Of a stretch of DNA of 64,000 bases, positions 1-11,767 are shown one piece after another. Position numbers and translations under genes: made by a program. Numbering within the stretch: position 1 is the first letter of the stretch; each line of letters begins with the position of its first letter. The notes below the pieces were generated by a model. It saw only the letters and a list, made by a program, of their open reading frames with translations, was not told the origin of the DNA and made no database searches. This DNA is from Corella eumyota (Eukaryota > Chordata > Ascidiacea > Phlebobranchia > Corellidae): positions 9,176,001 to 9,240,000 of the forward strand of contig OY720098.1 of assembly GCA_963082875.1 (NCBI GenBank). The letters run 5' to 3'.

Positions 1-423
1 GTTTTTGTATATTGTTATCTCTAACTTGGGGAGGTAGACTTTACACCCAAACATGGGGTTACTTATGTCACCCCAGCCCAGTGTTAATGAGAAGCCTTTG
101 GCAGTTTTTGATATTAAGTATATTTCCAAATATTAAACTTTCCAATTAATTTTTGGGTGTGACTTACTAAAGTGTGCAATGACATAAAAGTAGTGGAACT
201 AAACAAAAGACATTATGTTGCAAAGCCAAGTGTTTTAAAATAAGTGACAATTTTAAAAATTACAAAAACACTTACTTGAAACTTTACACTGATCATTTGA
301 TGTCCCATTGTTAATAATTTCTTTGTTGCTGATTTCAAGACAGTTTTGATTGCAAAAAATAATGTTATTTTGTCCATAACTAAACCCAAACCAGATCACA
401 ACCAAATACAATCCTCGTAACAT
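1..423 (-). CDS. Putative secreted protein, 5' part only (possibly serine-peptidase-like)
   Basis: Exon 423..276 begins with ATG and encodes a signal-peptide-like start (MLRGLYLVVIWFGFSYG), then a short Cys-containing stretch with an N-G-T glycosylation site. It ends at a strong donor (A|gtaagt, phase 1). A second open segment, 95..1, follows a weak AG acceptor and is phase-compatible. It contains L-T-L-G-W-G-D and a later K-L-E-I-T-I, which resemble the GWG strand of trypsin-fold peptidases and the strand after it. No His- or Asp-bearing exon lies between the two segments. So either the gene is not a standard trypsin, or the two segments belong to different models. The gene would continue left of the window. 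The acceptor has no T-rich tract, so the join is uncertain; the signal-peptide exon is the better supported half. Confidence 0.3.
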
Positions 424-2007
424 TCTTCTATTTCACATGTCTTACCATTTTGACTACAGTCTGGCAGTTCTTGAAACAAAACTTAATTTTAATTCCAGGA
501 AGTTATTCTGATACAAACCTACGTAAGATATTATAAAATTAGAACCAATAGGAAATTGGGGAAATGTGGGGGTTATGCCGCCAACTAATATTGCTATTTT
601 TAGGGATAAAATTAAATATCAACAAATATTATGTATATACAAACTAAGGTTATTTCGTTATAATATTTTTCTTACTTTTTTTAAAACAATACAAATTAGG
701 TAGTTGTAACTTACACACTGGTACTATGTATTGCCAAAACTTTTATTTTTTTAACAAAATGGCATAGAATTGATAATACTACGCTTTGGTTATTAATTAT
801 GCTGATTTTCGTTATTAATTATGCTGATTTCTGCCTATATAAACAATTAGACAATCACGTTTTTCAACAGAACCTAATGAAAACTGTTCTCTTTATAAAC
901 GCAAAAGAATAGACTATAGTCAGATAGTTGTCCTGTTAGTATTAACAAATAAAGTTTCCTAAAAAATTAATATAACATGTTAAACTAAAACCATCTTTTT
1001 TTAATCTGTTAATATACAAACAAAACTTGTTTTGTAAATATATATCATACATTAGTTATTAAGTTAAATTGTTGAAATGACTGTATTGCGATATATAACC
1101 TTTCATATTAAGAATATAAAGTGCAAGCTGCTGTAACAGATAACTTGATCATTTAACTTCTTAATGTAATTGAACTTTCAATTTATTTAAGTTATTTCAA
1201 CCGGAAGTCAGGAATTCCCCTACTCTAAAACCGAAGAAATATGTTGTTTTACGGTTTCGGTTATATCATCACGTGCCTGCTTCAATAGCCTGTACAAAAA
1301 ATCGCCCTGGCGAAATTAATATTTGTAGGCCTGTGACTATGTCTAAAGGAACAGATTTATCATTCCAACGTTTTTACATTACACAAAACGTGCATTATAC
1401 AATTTCACAAAGTCGTGTCGTCTCAAATAACGTATACAAAAGCTTACTTTCAATTAAATACAACATTGCATCATACGTTATTTAATAAAATCCAGCACCT
1501 TTAAGTTTTTATACTATACAATGTCTTATTTAAATTTAAAAACTTACTTAATTTCTGTCATAACCAACGAACAAAACTATAGAATAGCAATGGTACTCAA
1601 AGTAAATAAATACTGCTTTATAACTAAAGGCGAACCATGCCTTTCATAAGTTCCTGTCAAAAAATATTTTCTTTGGGTAAAATGTTAAGGTTTTTATTTA
1701 AAAAAGTCTGTACAAAAAAAAGAATAAACTATTTTTATTACAAACCGCTTTCTATACAGAACTTCACGTAGCAATTAAACATACAACTACACCTAAACAT
1801 GTTCGACCTACCGAGACCATAGGTATTGTTATCCGCTGAATAAAGAAATAATATATCTGCTGTACGCCAAACGTTCAATCCTAAAACAAACACAAAATAG
1901 CATAGTGAGATTTATTGAAATAACGAAATTAAACAAATAAAACGATAACAAAATCAAACATAACATCGAAAAATTAGCGTGTGGAGTAAATTAATTAAAT
2001 ATTTATT
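424..2007. other. Intergenic, no gene seen
   Basis: AT-rich sequence between the left-edge gene and the 3' end of MSH5. The only longer frame, around 1273-1485, starts without ATG and has low-complexity, unrecognisable content. I see no repeat with a partner elsewhere in the window. Confidence 0.6.
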
Positions 2008-4605
2008 TTAGGATTTGTTCGTTACGTTTAATCCATATAAAGGGGGGCAATTTTCGGGAGTCTCAGATAAGCTGGAATCTGTTGTTTTATCCACTTGGGT
2101 TGTTTTTTGGGGGGCGTCCATTATATTAACAACATCTTTAAGAAGACTTTTAACAGCCAATGAATCATCCAAATTTGTTTTCAACGCTAAATCAGTAACG
2201 TGTTCGCACATTTTTTGGTAATTAAAAGTGGAGGCTTGATTATAGTGCCTGACTGCCACATTGCGTCGAATAGTTTGGCAAACTTCCTCGCCACGTTCGA
2301 CAATTTCTTTTGGAATGCCAGCTAAAAGCGCCACGTGCGATGCGTAACTTTTACCGCTGACACCGTCCTTAAGTTGATAAAGAAAAACAGTTTCGCTTTC
2401 ACTTGAGTGTATTGTGTCCATGGTCTGATAGCGCACAAGTGGTGAGCTTGGTAGCAGGCTTTGTCGGACCAAGGAGTGAAAATGTGTAGCGCATACAACC
2501 ATAGGTGAATTCTCTGACAATCCAATCCAATGTGATAGACACGATGCCAGTAAAGATACGCCGTCGACGGTCGCTGTGCCTTTTCCAAATTCGTCAATTA
2601 AAACCAAAGATTTATTATCCGACCCGTTAATAGCCAGCGACATTTGTTCAAGATCAACAGCAAATGTCGACATATCATTTGAAATAGATTCTTGACTTCG
2701 AATTCGGGTGTAAATTCTGTTTCGAAGACCAAATGACGCGCTTACAGCGGGAACAAATGAGCCAATTTGTGCCATGAATACAATTAACCCTACCTGTTTA
2801 AGATAAACACTTTTTCCACTTGCATTTGGTCCTGTCATTATTTTTATCAAGCCGTGTTCAGCTTCAAATTGAACATCATTAGGTACAAAGGCAGATACGG
2901 TGTGCTCCTGCAAAGGATGTCGACCGCCAATAACGCGTATCTCATCTGAGTTTCTAATAATTGGTCTTACGTAGTTCAAATCCTTGGCCACATCGGCAAA
3001 AGCTAGAATACAATCTAATTCAGCTACGTATTTCATAACATCCATTAAAATTGAGGAGTTATCGTATATTTCATCTTGAAGGCGATTGGCTATAACGACT
3101 TGCTGATAGTCGATGTCTTCTAGTATATCTCCGTAGGTTTCGTCCAGTTCTTGAGTCGCGGGAGTTTTATAATACAATGTTGAATTAGAGTCGGCTACAA
3201 ACTGCATTCCAGGTATTGCAAAATCATTGGCATACTTCATTGCCTCAGTTTTAGGCGTAAATACTAGATAACCAATGTGGCGCATATACACGATTTGGCA
3301 TGAGGAAATGTATTCGCCATATTTGGCTAAATCTTGGTTCGCAATATTAGCAAGAATACTAGGTAACCTAGCATATGTCTCACGCATTTTGTCTAGGATT
3401 TCTGAAACACCTGGCTTGACAACAAACATGTTTTCACGTTTGCTAGCTTCCATATCCATGATATTGATAATGCTATTTGGAATCCTGACCAATTCTTGAG
3501 TAAAAGTACGAACAATCAATTCGAAAATTGCTGGCATTTCAGAACGCTGCGGCAAAAAAGCTACTGAGCGGCATATGTCAGCAATTCTAAGAGCACTTTG
3601 CGAGGTTCGACAAATGGCACGCCAGTCCAAAACCGACAGTTTTGATGTTTTCATTCGACCCAGCATATGGGAAACATTTTTAATGTATTTTAGACATTCC
3701 TTTAACGATTTTGCTATTTCATCGTTTTGTGGGTCCACAAAATAGCTAACAGCATCTAAACGTTCATTTAACTTTCCAATGTCACACATAGGCCTGTAAA
3801 ACCAACTTCTAAGCAGTTTATCGCCCATTCTAGTTGTTGTTCTATTTAAAATAGCAAACAAACTAAACCCTTCTTTCGACCCTATATTCATAGCAGAGGG
3901 GTGACTGACTCTTTGAAATATTTGAAGGGCATTGTAGGTTACTTTATCTAGATGCAAAATATGTTTTAAATTAAAAGTTTGAAACCCAGCTATTGGCGTT
4001 TGGACTTCATCACCTTCTAGTTCAACACCAATCCGTTTTTTCTCTAAATACCTGAGCAGTCCACCTGCAGCACGCACCGTGCCTATACAATCAAATGGCA
4101 CTGTTGCCGACAAGTACATTTCTCTTTCAAGGTTTGTATAATGGTCAGGTACAGAGGGTAAGTTTACTGAAATAATTTTGTGTTTACTTGTTTCAAACCG
4201 GTATTCGATACTAGACAATATCTCAAGGGTACAACCCTGAACATCGTCATTCGATTGATCTTGCGAGGTCGAATGTGATGGTAATTGACTATCACTTGCA
4301 TTGCTGCTTTCACCAGTCGTTACAAGTTGAGTTAAAGCATCTACAAAACGTTCGTCTTGCCTAGCACTGGTTATAACAGCACAAGGTTTTAATTCTCCAA
4401 GAAGGTTGGTTGTTAGAGGAAATTCTGTTGATTCTTCAGTGTCCGCTAAAAGATAGATTATAGAACTTGAACTATCGTAATAAGCAGCACCAAGCCTACC
4501 GCTATACCAAACCAAACTGAGGTAAATAGATTCTTTTTGCTCCTCATCTATATTACGTTGGCGATGAATATCGCTTTCTGTAAGTTTGTCGGGGTTGTCT
4601 TCCAT
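2008..4605 (-). CDS. MSH5: MutS homologue 5 (meiotic recombination), intronless
   Basis: 865 aa from the first ATG (4605). In-frame codons extend upstream of it but only from a non-ATG codon. The MutS core is complete: connector/lever region, clamp, then the ABC-type ATPase with Walker A G-P-N-A-S-G-K-S near residue 590, the S-x-S-x-F/D-L-E-Q-M region and Walker B L-V-L-I-D-E-F-G-K-G near 663. There is no N-terminal mismatch-recognition domain, as expected for MSH4/MSH5. The family partner is MSH4; the heterodimer clamps Holliday junctions and stabilises meiotic crossover intermediates in the nucleus. The length matches the family (human about 834 aa). The whole CDS is one uninterrupted frame, in contrast to the many-intron vertebrate gene. 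It is divergent from ABCE1 across 787 bp, which may be a shared promoter region. Confidence 0.95.
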   Translation of the reverse strand: MEDNPDKLTESDIHRQRNIDEEQKESIYLSLVWYSGRLGAAYYDSSSSIIYLLADTEESTEFPLTTNLLGELKPCAVITSARQDERFVDALTQLVTTGESSNASDSQLPSHSTSQDQSNDDVQGCTLEILSSIEYRFETSKHKIISVNLPSVPDHYTNLEREMYLSATVPFDCIGTVRAAGGLLRYLEKKRIGVELEGDEVQTPIAGFQTFNLKHILHLDKVTYNALQIFQRVSHPSAMNIGSKEGFSLFAILNRTTTRMGDKLLRSWFYRPMCDIGKLNERLDAVSYFVDPQNDEIAKSLKECLKYIKNVSHMLGRMKTSKLSVLDWRAICRTSQSALRIADICRSVAFLPQRSEMPAIFELIVRTFTQELVRIPNSIINIMDMEASKRENMFVVKPGVSEILDKMRETYARLPSILANIANQDLAKYGEYISSCQIVYMRHIGYLVFTPKTEAMKYANDFAIPGMQFVADSNSTLYYKTPATQELDETYGDILEDIDYQQVVIANRLQDEIYDNSSILMDVMKYVAELDCILAFADVAKDLNYVRPIIRNSDEIRVIGGRHPLQEHTVSAFVPNDVQFEAEHGLIKIMTGPNASGKSVYLKQVGLIVFMAQIGSFVPAVSASFGLRNRIYTRIRSQESISNDMSTFAVDLEQMSLAINGSDNKSLVLIDEFGKGTATVDGVSLLASCLSHWIGLSENSPMVVCATHFHSLVRQSLLPSSPLVRYQTMDTIHSSESETVFLYQLKDGVSGKSYASHVALLAGIPKEIVERGEEVCQTIRRNVAVRHYNQASTFNYQKMCEHVTDLALKTNLDDSLAVKSLLKDVVNIMDAPQKTTQVDKTTDSSLSETPENCPPLYGLNVTNKS

Positions 4606-5392
4606 ATTATGTATATTATTAAAAACAGATTTGTTTAATAAAAGTTGTTTAATAAACAATTTTTGTTGTTGTGGTTATGGAAAATATTATTTAAGAGTAT
4701 GCTATAATAATTAGTGTTGCCAAGTTATTGATTTTAAAGCAAAATATATTTTAAGCGAACCATGTTTTATTAAAAATTTTAATTTTATAGTCTTAGTTAT
4801 ACATAAGATAGCTGTACAGTAAAGTTTATTAATTTTAACAATTCTTGTACTCCGAAAATCTGTAAGTTTAGTTGTTCAAGACGTTATAGTAATATTTATT
4901 TTTGGCAACGCTGAATAAAATTCACAAAAACGGAAACCTTGCACGTGTTACGCAATGTGTTAAGAAAGTTGAAATAAAGCAAGTTAGTAGAAATGCAAAT
5001 TTCTAGGAATATTCTGACAATAGGTAATAGCTTTTAAGGTTTTGTTGTATTATTTTATTAATTGAAATGTAATTATTAATATTAAAATAAATGGTTTAAT
5101 CGTTGGAAGTATTTTTATTATTGAGATTTGACCGCATTATTGTTTACACGTTTATTGTAAAAGATTTTTTGAGTAAGTCTGTAGAAGAAAATTGGGAAAA
5201 CTAAGAACTATTTCGACCATGCTAGTTTAAATCTTTAAAAAAATTAATGATTGTTGTGACATGATATCATGTTAAATTTTTTTACTATTGGGAAACTTTA
5301 ATTAAATCCTGTCAGCCTGTCCACTAAACATAACGATTTATTTTAAACAGTTAGGTTAATTTAGTAAAAATTATAAGTAGTGTGTTAAAAAT
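4606..5392. promoter_or_regulatory. Divergent intergenic region between MSH5 and ABCE1
   Basis: 787 bp with no coding potential lie between the start codons of two oppositely oriented genes, so both promoters should be here. It is AT-rich with several short T- and A-runs. I recognise no specific motif. Confidence 0.4.
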
Positions 5393-7286
5393 ATGTCTGA
5401 TTCAAATACTCGTATTGCCATTGTCAGTTCAGACAAGTGCAAACCAAAAAGATGTCGACAAGAATGTAAAAAGTCATGTCCGGTTGTCAGAATGGGAAAA
5501 CTCTGTATTGAAGTAACACCAACTTCAAAAATGGCTTGGATATCGGAGGAGTTATGTATTGGTTGTGGTATTTGTGTAAAAAAATGTCCCTTTGAAGCGA
5601 TTTCGATTATTAATTTGCCCAGCAACTTAGTGAAGGATACAACTCACAGATATAGTGCAAATTCCTTTAAACTTCATCGGTTGCCAATGCCAAGATCAGG
5701 TGAAGTTTTAGGTTTGGTTGGTACAAATGGGATTGGTAAATCTACTGCCCTTAAAATCCTAGCTGGAAAGCAAAAACCAAATTTAGGCCGCTTTGACGAT
5801 CCTCCAGATTGGCAAGAAATTTTAAATTATTTCCGAGGTTCTGAGCTGCAGAATTACTTCACGAAAATCTTGGAGGATAATTTAAAAGCTGTTATTAAAC
5901 CTCAATATGTTGACCAAATTCCAAAGGCAGTTAAAGGCACAGTACAACAAATGTTGGACAAAAAAGATGACACTGGTAAGCAAGAATACTTTTGCAATAT
6001 GCTTGATTTAAATCATATTCTAAATCGAAACATAGAAGATTTATCTGGAGGGGAGTTACAGCGATTCGCAATTGCAGTGGTTTGTGTTCAAAAAGCTGAC
6101 ATTTACATGTTTGATGAACCATCCTCATATCTTGATGTTAAGCAGCGATTAAATGCTGCTTTGGCTATTCGAAGTTTGCTGGAGTCAGACAATTATGTTA
6201 TAGTAGTTGAACACGATTTGAGTGTACTAGACTATTTGTCTGATTTTATTTGCTGTCTCTATGGTGTTCCTGGTGCATATGGTGTTGTTACTATGCCATC
6301 ATCAGTACGAGAAGGGATTAATATATTTTTAGATGGATTTGTTCCTTCTGAAAATTTGAGATTCCGGGAGACATCTCTGGTTTTTAAGGTTTCGGAGACA
6401 GCAGAAGCTGAGGAAGAAGTAAAAAAGATGTGTCGTTACGGCTACGGCAACATGACAAAGAAACTAGGGGATTTCCATCTTACGATTTTTTCGGGCGAAT
6501 TTACAGATTCTGAAATTATTGTAATGCTGGGGGAAAATGGAACAGGAAAAACAACATTTATTCGAATGCTTGCTGGTAAACTTGCTCCAGACAGTGGAGA
6601 CAAAGTGCCGACCTTAAACATAAGTTACAAACCTCAAAAAATCAGTCCCAAATCTACCGGTACAGTTCGACAACTGCTGCATGAAAAAATAAGAAATTCC
6701 TACGTCCATCCACAGTTTATAACCGACGTTATGAAGCCATTGCTTATTGATGCCATTATCGATCAGGAGATTCAAAATTTGTCTGGTGGTGAATTGCAGA
6801 GGGTTGCTCTTACACTTTGCCTTGGGAAACCAGCTGATGTGTATTTGATTGATGAACCTTCAGCCTACTTGGATTCAGAACAACGTATTGTTGCAGCTAA
6901 GGTATTTTCAAACTACTTTAATGCGTATTATGTTTATAAATTTAAAAAATAAATATAAAAAAATATTTTTTGTAATATTACCTTTTTTCTAGGTAATTAA
7001 AAGATTTATTCTTCATGCCAAGAAGACAGCATTTGTAGTGGAGCACGATTTCATTATGGCAACCTACCTGGCCGATCGCGTTATCGTATTTAGTGGCCAA
7101 CCTTCTATTGACACCACAGCAAACACACCACAAGCTTTACTTACAGGAATGAACACTTTCTTGAAATCTTTAGAAATTACATTCCGTCGAGATCCTAATA
7201 ATTACCGTCCTAGGATTAATAAAATGAACTCGGTAAAGGATTCGTCACAAAAGAAATCGGGCCAATACTTTTTCTTAGAAGATTAA
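5393..7286 (+). CDS. ABCE1: ABCE1 / RNase L inhibitor, ribosome-recycling ATPase
   Basis: Two exons, 5393..6901 and 6993..7286, joined in phase 0, give 600 aa (human 599). The N-terminus carries the two 4Fe-4S ferredoxin-like clusters (C-x4-C-x3-C-x3-C-P, then C-x2-C-x2-C-x3-C-P-F). Two ABC domains follow: Walker A G-T-N-G-I-G-K-S near residue 113 and G-E-N-G-T-G-K-T near 379, each with an L-S-G-G-E-L-Q-R signature and D-E-P-S-(S/A)-Y-L-D Walker B/D-loop. Exon 2 supplies the second H-loop (V-V-E-H-D-F) and the conserved [11 protein letters not shown] tail. The protein splits post-termination ribosomes in the cytosol with eRF1/Pelota. If the 91-bp intron were retained, translation would end about 16 codons in and lose the second H-loop. 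Confidence 0.97.
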
Positions 7287-7969
7287 TTTTTTTTGGTTTG
7301 TTGTTATGGAGTTTCTTACAAAGTTTAAATCAGTGTGGAAATATGTTTACTTGTTGTATGTTTTGCCAGAAAAAAGGCAATTTTTAAATTTTAGTCATAA
7401 TTTTGTCTTTATATTTATTGGGATTCAAATTTACTGCATCCAGTTAAAGCCTGATTAGTAAAAGAAAATTATTCCACTTGTCTATTTCATGGCTCACAGT
7501 TATATTTTCTAAGGGTTTATTTTATTTTAAAGTTTTGTTAATTATATAGTTAAGCAAAAGCAAAGAGAATTATATTTGTTGTTATATTGAATTGGGCCAT
7601 TTGGTGAAAGTTTATAATTTGGTGATACCTCGTAAAGTTAAGTTCCTTTAATGTGTATTGGTCATTTTATGTGTTAAAACAGATAAGCTCTGTAAATTTA
7701 TTTAATAACTGTACAATGTATTTACAAAATTTTGTACAACAATTTGTATCTAGTAAAAATATATTTTTAAATACCTAACATCCTAATTTGCAGTCATACA
7801 CATTAAGCAAAATTAAAATGCTTTATAAAATAGTATTGATATTTATTATATATAGGATAAAATGCTGCCTTAAATTTCAAAATATCTAAATTGTGTACCA
7901 CGATATTTAAACTTTATTTAATGCTTTCTGTTTAGAATAATTGTTTAAAATTAATTTAAAACTTTCATT
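7287..7969. other. ABCE1 3' UTR and upstream region of SURF2
   Basis: 683 bp of AT-rich non-coding sequence between two same-strand genes. A tttag at about 7930-7935, some 35 bp before the SURF2 ATG, could be a trans-splice acceptor, but nothing else supports it. Confidence 0.4.
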
Positions 7970-9239
7970 ATGGCAGAAATAAAAGCCAGGATTGAGGTGG
8001 ATACAAAAGTGAATGATTTGTTGGAGTTACATCCAGCTTTAGTTTTAACTGAAGGTGGAAGGGTAATATTTCTAAAACCTTTAAAATATATATCAGTGTA
8101 AAAAAACATATTAATAATTTATAATGAATGGACATGTAACTTACAAAAAAATAGTTTTGGTATTTTAAAATATAAAATAAAAATTAGGTTAAATTTACAA
8201 TTAATAAACTTTATTCAGGTTCGTTGTACTTTAACAAACCATGAGATGCTAGCACAAGAAAAAGCAATCACACAACATATAACTGGAAAAAAATACAGAA
8301 GGTTGACAAAAGATTTGGAAAAAAGTTTCGATTTTAACCAATTTCCCCACATTGTTCCAAGCACAAAAAAAGGCCATGAGTAAGTTAAAATAAATATAAA
8401 AATCAGTTTTAATTTGGTAGTAATAAAAGTATAACTTATTTCTTATTCTATTTTTTTAGAAACCATATGTTTTGCCAACTGACCCTTAAACACCTTAATA
8501 GAATTCCCCAACATTTACTTCAACATGTAAATGGGAAGAAATATTTAAAAGCAAGGGTTAGATGTAGGTTTGTTTTTATACTTGGTCATATTTTATTAAC
8601 TGGTTTAGAAAGTTTTCAAGTAGCATTTTTCTTTTTTTAGGGGATGAATGTCAAGTAAGTGGTTTGCCATTTGTGCCCACTCCTCTACTAAATCGAACAC
8701 CAAAAAGCAAAGGTGGAGAAGTAAAGTCAGGTAATTAACGATCGTTCATTTTTTAATAATATATTTTAGTGACATTTATTTTTTTTTAATCTAAAACAAC
8801 TGCTTTGTATTTACAGAGGTTGGAATTAAACGTGATGGAGAAGAAAATGGAACTGATGTTAATGAAAGTGATGATGAATATGAGTCTTTCGATGAAGGAG
8901 AAGTTTCAGATGCTGACAGTTTCTCTGATTTATATCCCGGTAATATTTTCTACAAAAATTTTTTCTTTGTTTTAATAGCAAAAAATAATAAAAAATTTTC
9001 TCCTAGCCGAATACTTCCAACGTTTACAAATATCTGAACAAGAAGAAAAAGAAACAAAAATGGAAATAAAAAAGAAGCCTAAAAAGAAAACAACCAAAAA
9101 ACAAAAACTTTCTGATCTCAAATCTAATAAAAAATTGGTAACAAAGCGAAAAACTGTCACAAAATCGCAAGAAGTAGTTACAAAACGACCTAAAATTAAT
9201 AAGAAATCAAAGAAGCCACAACTTCTAACTTTTGGATGA
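7970..9239 (+). CDS. SURF2: Surfeit locus protein 2
   Basis: Six exons: 7970..8062, 8219..8379, 8460..8563, 8641..8730, 8817..8939, 9007..9239; 267 aa (human 256). The N-terminal SURF2 block is clear: V-R-C-T-L-T-N-H-E, then G-K-K-Y-R-R-L and F-P-H-I-V-P-S-T-K. A second repeat-like block (C-Q-L-T-L-K-H-L-N...H-V-N-G-K-K-Y) follows, then a W-D-E-C-Q motif. The C-terminal half is an acidic stretch (exon 5) followed by a Lys-rich tail typical of nucleolar proteins. SURF2 is reported in late 5S RNP/ribosome assembly; here that role is by homology only. The exon 3 donor had to be placed at T|gtaggt because the alternative two bases downstream gives a stop. Confidence 0.9.
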
Positions 9240-9584
9240 TTTTTTTTCAATTATATTTAATAAACAGGTGTCGGTATACTTTGCGTTATTTTTAAAGTAT
9301 TTCTATACACATATTTTAAGCCACTCCCTGTGTTATACCAGAGATTATGTTTTATATTTAAACTAAGCTAACACCTTTTTAAATATCTTGACTTTTTTTA
9401 AAAGAACGTGGACATGATGTAGATGGAATAAAAATAATGTATTTAGTAAAATGTAGAATCACAATTAATATCAAAAATATATTATTCATGACAAGGAATT
9501 ATAAATTGAGTCTAATAACAATAATTCAATCAAAAACATTAATGATAATATAACATATCTAAATAGTATTGCACAAAAAGGTAA
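9240..9584. other. Convergent 3' ends of SURF2 and COMMD9
   Basis: 345 bp between two stop codons on opposite strands, so both 3' UTRs and poly(A) sites must fit here. An AATAAA lies about 20 bp after the SURF2 stop (near 9258). Confidence 0.5.
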
Positions 9585-10852
9585 TCAAGATTGGCTAATA
9601 GATGAAATTTGTTCTCTCAGTTCAGAAAGTGAATCAAGTAAAGTGTCGAGGGCTTCTTTACTAAAGGTAACTTCTTTAGATTTTCCTTCTGATGTCTAAA
9701 AAGAAATACAATTTTGTTATATATACATTTTATTTAAACAAACTACTTTATTCTTACTTTTAACTGCACAACACATTTAGGAGGGTGTGCAGTATTCTCA
9801 TTTTCCAATTTCCATTCAAAGTCAACTAATTTTGGCAGGCTTACTAAGAAAAAAATGTACATGTCATAGTTAATAACTAACACAAAATTTTGATGTAGTG
9901 TAAATAAAAAGTTTTACATACCCTGATCTGATAACACAGTTGATCTCCATTTAGGGTAATTTTCGACAATTATGCCTGCTAACAAGTCACTTAGATTTGA
10001 ATGAAAGTCAGAAGGGAAATAACTTTTCACGGATTCAACTTCATTATAACCTTTAAAATAAAAAGCTTTTACTTTAAGCTGTAAGATGCAAATTACAAGG
10101 ACATTATCTAAATTACAAATACAGAAAATTGGAATTCTATTAGTCCAAACTATTCAAGAGTAAATGAAGAAAAACACAACTTCAACTTGAGTCGGCAGCG
10201 TGGTGTAGTGGTAAGAACACTTGCTACACCACCATGAGGTCGTGGGTTCAATCCCCATTGATCTCATGCTGTAGCGCCCTCGAGTAAGGCGATATAAACG
10301 GTGTGAACTCCTGCTGAGCCAGCACTTAATCAGCAGCATAATTACTGGGCAATTATAATCTCTATAATATTCCAAACCACCACAGGCAACTTGAGACTGG
10401 TTCGGAGTAACTGATGTTACTCTATGTTTAAGTCGCGCATTCGACTTTCCCACATCGGATAAATATATATACAAAAAAAAAAAAAACTATTAAAGATATA
10501 CCATTGTAAACCGAATGTCGTAACAGTTGCTCCAGCGACAAATAAAAATCAGTTGCTTCACTATCATTTAAATCCAATACAGATTTAATTGTATTCATTA
10601 ACGTTTTCTTATTTGTTATGTTCAAGTTGAAAATAACTTCATTACACAAACTTACAACTTTCTTTTTAGAGGAACACTGTATAAAGCAAAAAAAAAGTGT
10701 TACAAAACTAATTTTATTTTAAAATATAAAAATTATATTTTAAAAAAGAAGTACATTAACCAAATAATTAAATTATGCCTGAATTAAATACTTAACATAA
10801 CGCTTACCTTCAACAAATGTAAAAGATTATCCAAGTTCGGTTTAGATTCCAT
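9585..10852 (-). CDS. COMMD9: COMM domain-containing protein 9
   Basis: Five exons on the minus strand: 10852..10808, 10676..10502, 10050..9922, 9843..9758, 9695..9585; 181 aa (human 198). The N-terminal helical domain contains the segment ending F-P-S-D-F-H-S-N-L. The COMM domain begins at V-S-L-P-K-L-V-D-F-E-W and ends with K-E-A-L-D-T-L-L-D-S-L, which fits COMMD9 better than its paralogues. COMMD proteins form the Commander (CCC) complex with CCDC22/CCDC93, which recycles membrane cargo from endosomes and affects NF-kB and Notch signalling. Intron 2 (10501..10051) holds a SINE inserted antisense to the gene. The start codon lies about 50 bp from the left end of the inverted-repeat element beginning near 10.9 kb, so the promoter abuts or overlaps that element. 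Confidence 0.88.
10185..10480 (+). repeat. tRNA-derived SINE, copy 1 (in COMMD9 intron 2)
   Basis: About 290 bp. The head has an A-box-like TGGTGTAGTGGTAAGAAC and a B-box GGTTCAATCCC spaced as in tRNA genes. A body is shared with the copies near 14.2, 35.6 and 46.0 kb (landmarks: CTGCTGAGCCAG, TTAATCAGCAGC, ATGTTACTCTATGTTTA). The tail is GGATAAATATATATAC followed by an A-run. RNA polymerase III transcription is inferred from the boxes. Confidence 0.88.
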
Positions 10853-11029
10853 TTTCCTGTTTTTAAAAATAAACTGCAGACTTGTTTACAAGTTTTGGCA
10901 CACTGTAAAAGGCGGAGTGGTTGTGCAGAGTGCGGAGTGTTTTGATTTTTTTTAATTATTATTTTTTTAAATTTTTTATTGACGTCACTTATGGTGACCT
11001 CATCAGAATGTTACGTTGTTACGATGATA

Positions 11030-11455
11030 GGATAAGGTTAACAAACGGAAATGACGTCATAACCCCGGTGTGGCACATTTTTATTGCCACATTCCCAAAG
11101 TAAATTTAATTTGCAATCGGATAAGGCTAGACAGAAGTTGGCACAAAGGGGACAAAGGAATTAACGGGGGCATTATATGACGAAATTACGTATTTCGATT
11201 ATCAGTTTTTGGGCGGAAATGACGTCATAACCCATGTGTGCCACATTTTTATTGCCCCATTTCTAAAGTAAATTTAATTTGCAATCGAATAATGCTATCT
11301 AGAAGTTGGCACAAAGGGGACAAAGGGATTAACGGGGCAATATATGACGAAATTATGTAATTCGATTATCAGTGTTTGGGCGGTAATGACGTCATAACCC
11401 CTGTGTGCCACATTTTTATTGCCCAGTTCCAAAAGTAAATTTAGTTTGCATTCGT
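11030..11455 (+). repeat. Tandem repeat of about 168 bp, roughly 2.5 copies, in the left arm
   Basis: The motif ATGACGTCATAACCC recurs at 11051, 11219 and 11386 (spacings 168 and 167 bp). It is followed each time by GTGTG(C/G)CACATTTTTATTGCC, AAGTAAATTTA(A/G)TTTGCA and, in the complete units, GAAGTTGGCACAAAGGGGAC. One unit is present in inverse orientation at about 13340-13490, in the opposite arm. Confidence 0.85.
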
Positions 11456-11767
11456 ACATTTGTTTTTCATACGTTAAAAAACTTCTATATCATAAGTTAC
11501 AGTCGCTTATAGTTATGTACACTATATTATGCTTAACTCTTAATTTTATTCCAATTTTTAACTTTTGATATTTTAAATATTACGCTAGGTTAAAACGCAA
11601 AAATGGATTAAAATTTTTGAATTCAAAGGCTTCAACAGTATTATCTATTTTACTTAATTTTAATAAAGTTTTTTAACAGAACATTATAGTTTAAAAATTG
11701 AAAAAAAACTATACTTTTATTGGGGGAAACACTAATTTTTAAACATTTTTTTTTCTATTTGTCACGT

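Noticed and set aside
1273-1485. 70-codon open frame on the plus strand
   Set aside because: It starts at GTG, not ATG, has no recognisable motif, no splice context and composition like the surrounding non-coding DNA.
10190-10262. tRNA gene (also at 14.2, 35.6 and 46.0 kb)
   Set aside because: The boxes are tRNA-like, but no cloverleaf with paired acceptor stem is evident and the segment continues into a shared 200-bp body, so these are SINE heads.
10154-10474. Minus-strand frame of 106 codons containing M-G-I-E-P-T-T-S
   Set aside because: This is the antisense of the SINE head; G-I-E-P-T-T is a typical spurious translation of tRNA-like B-box repeats.
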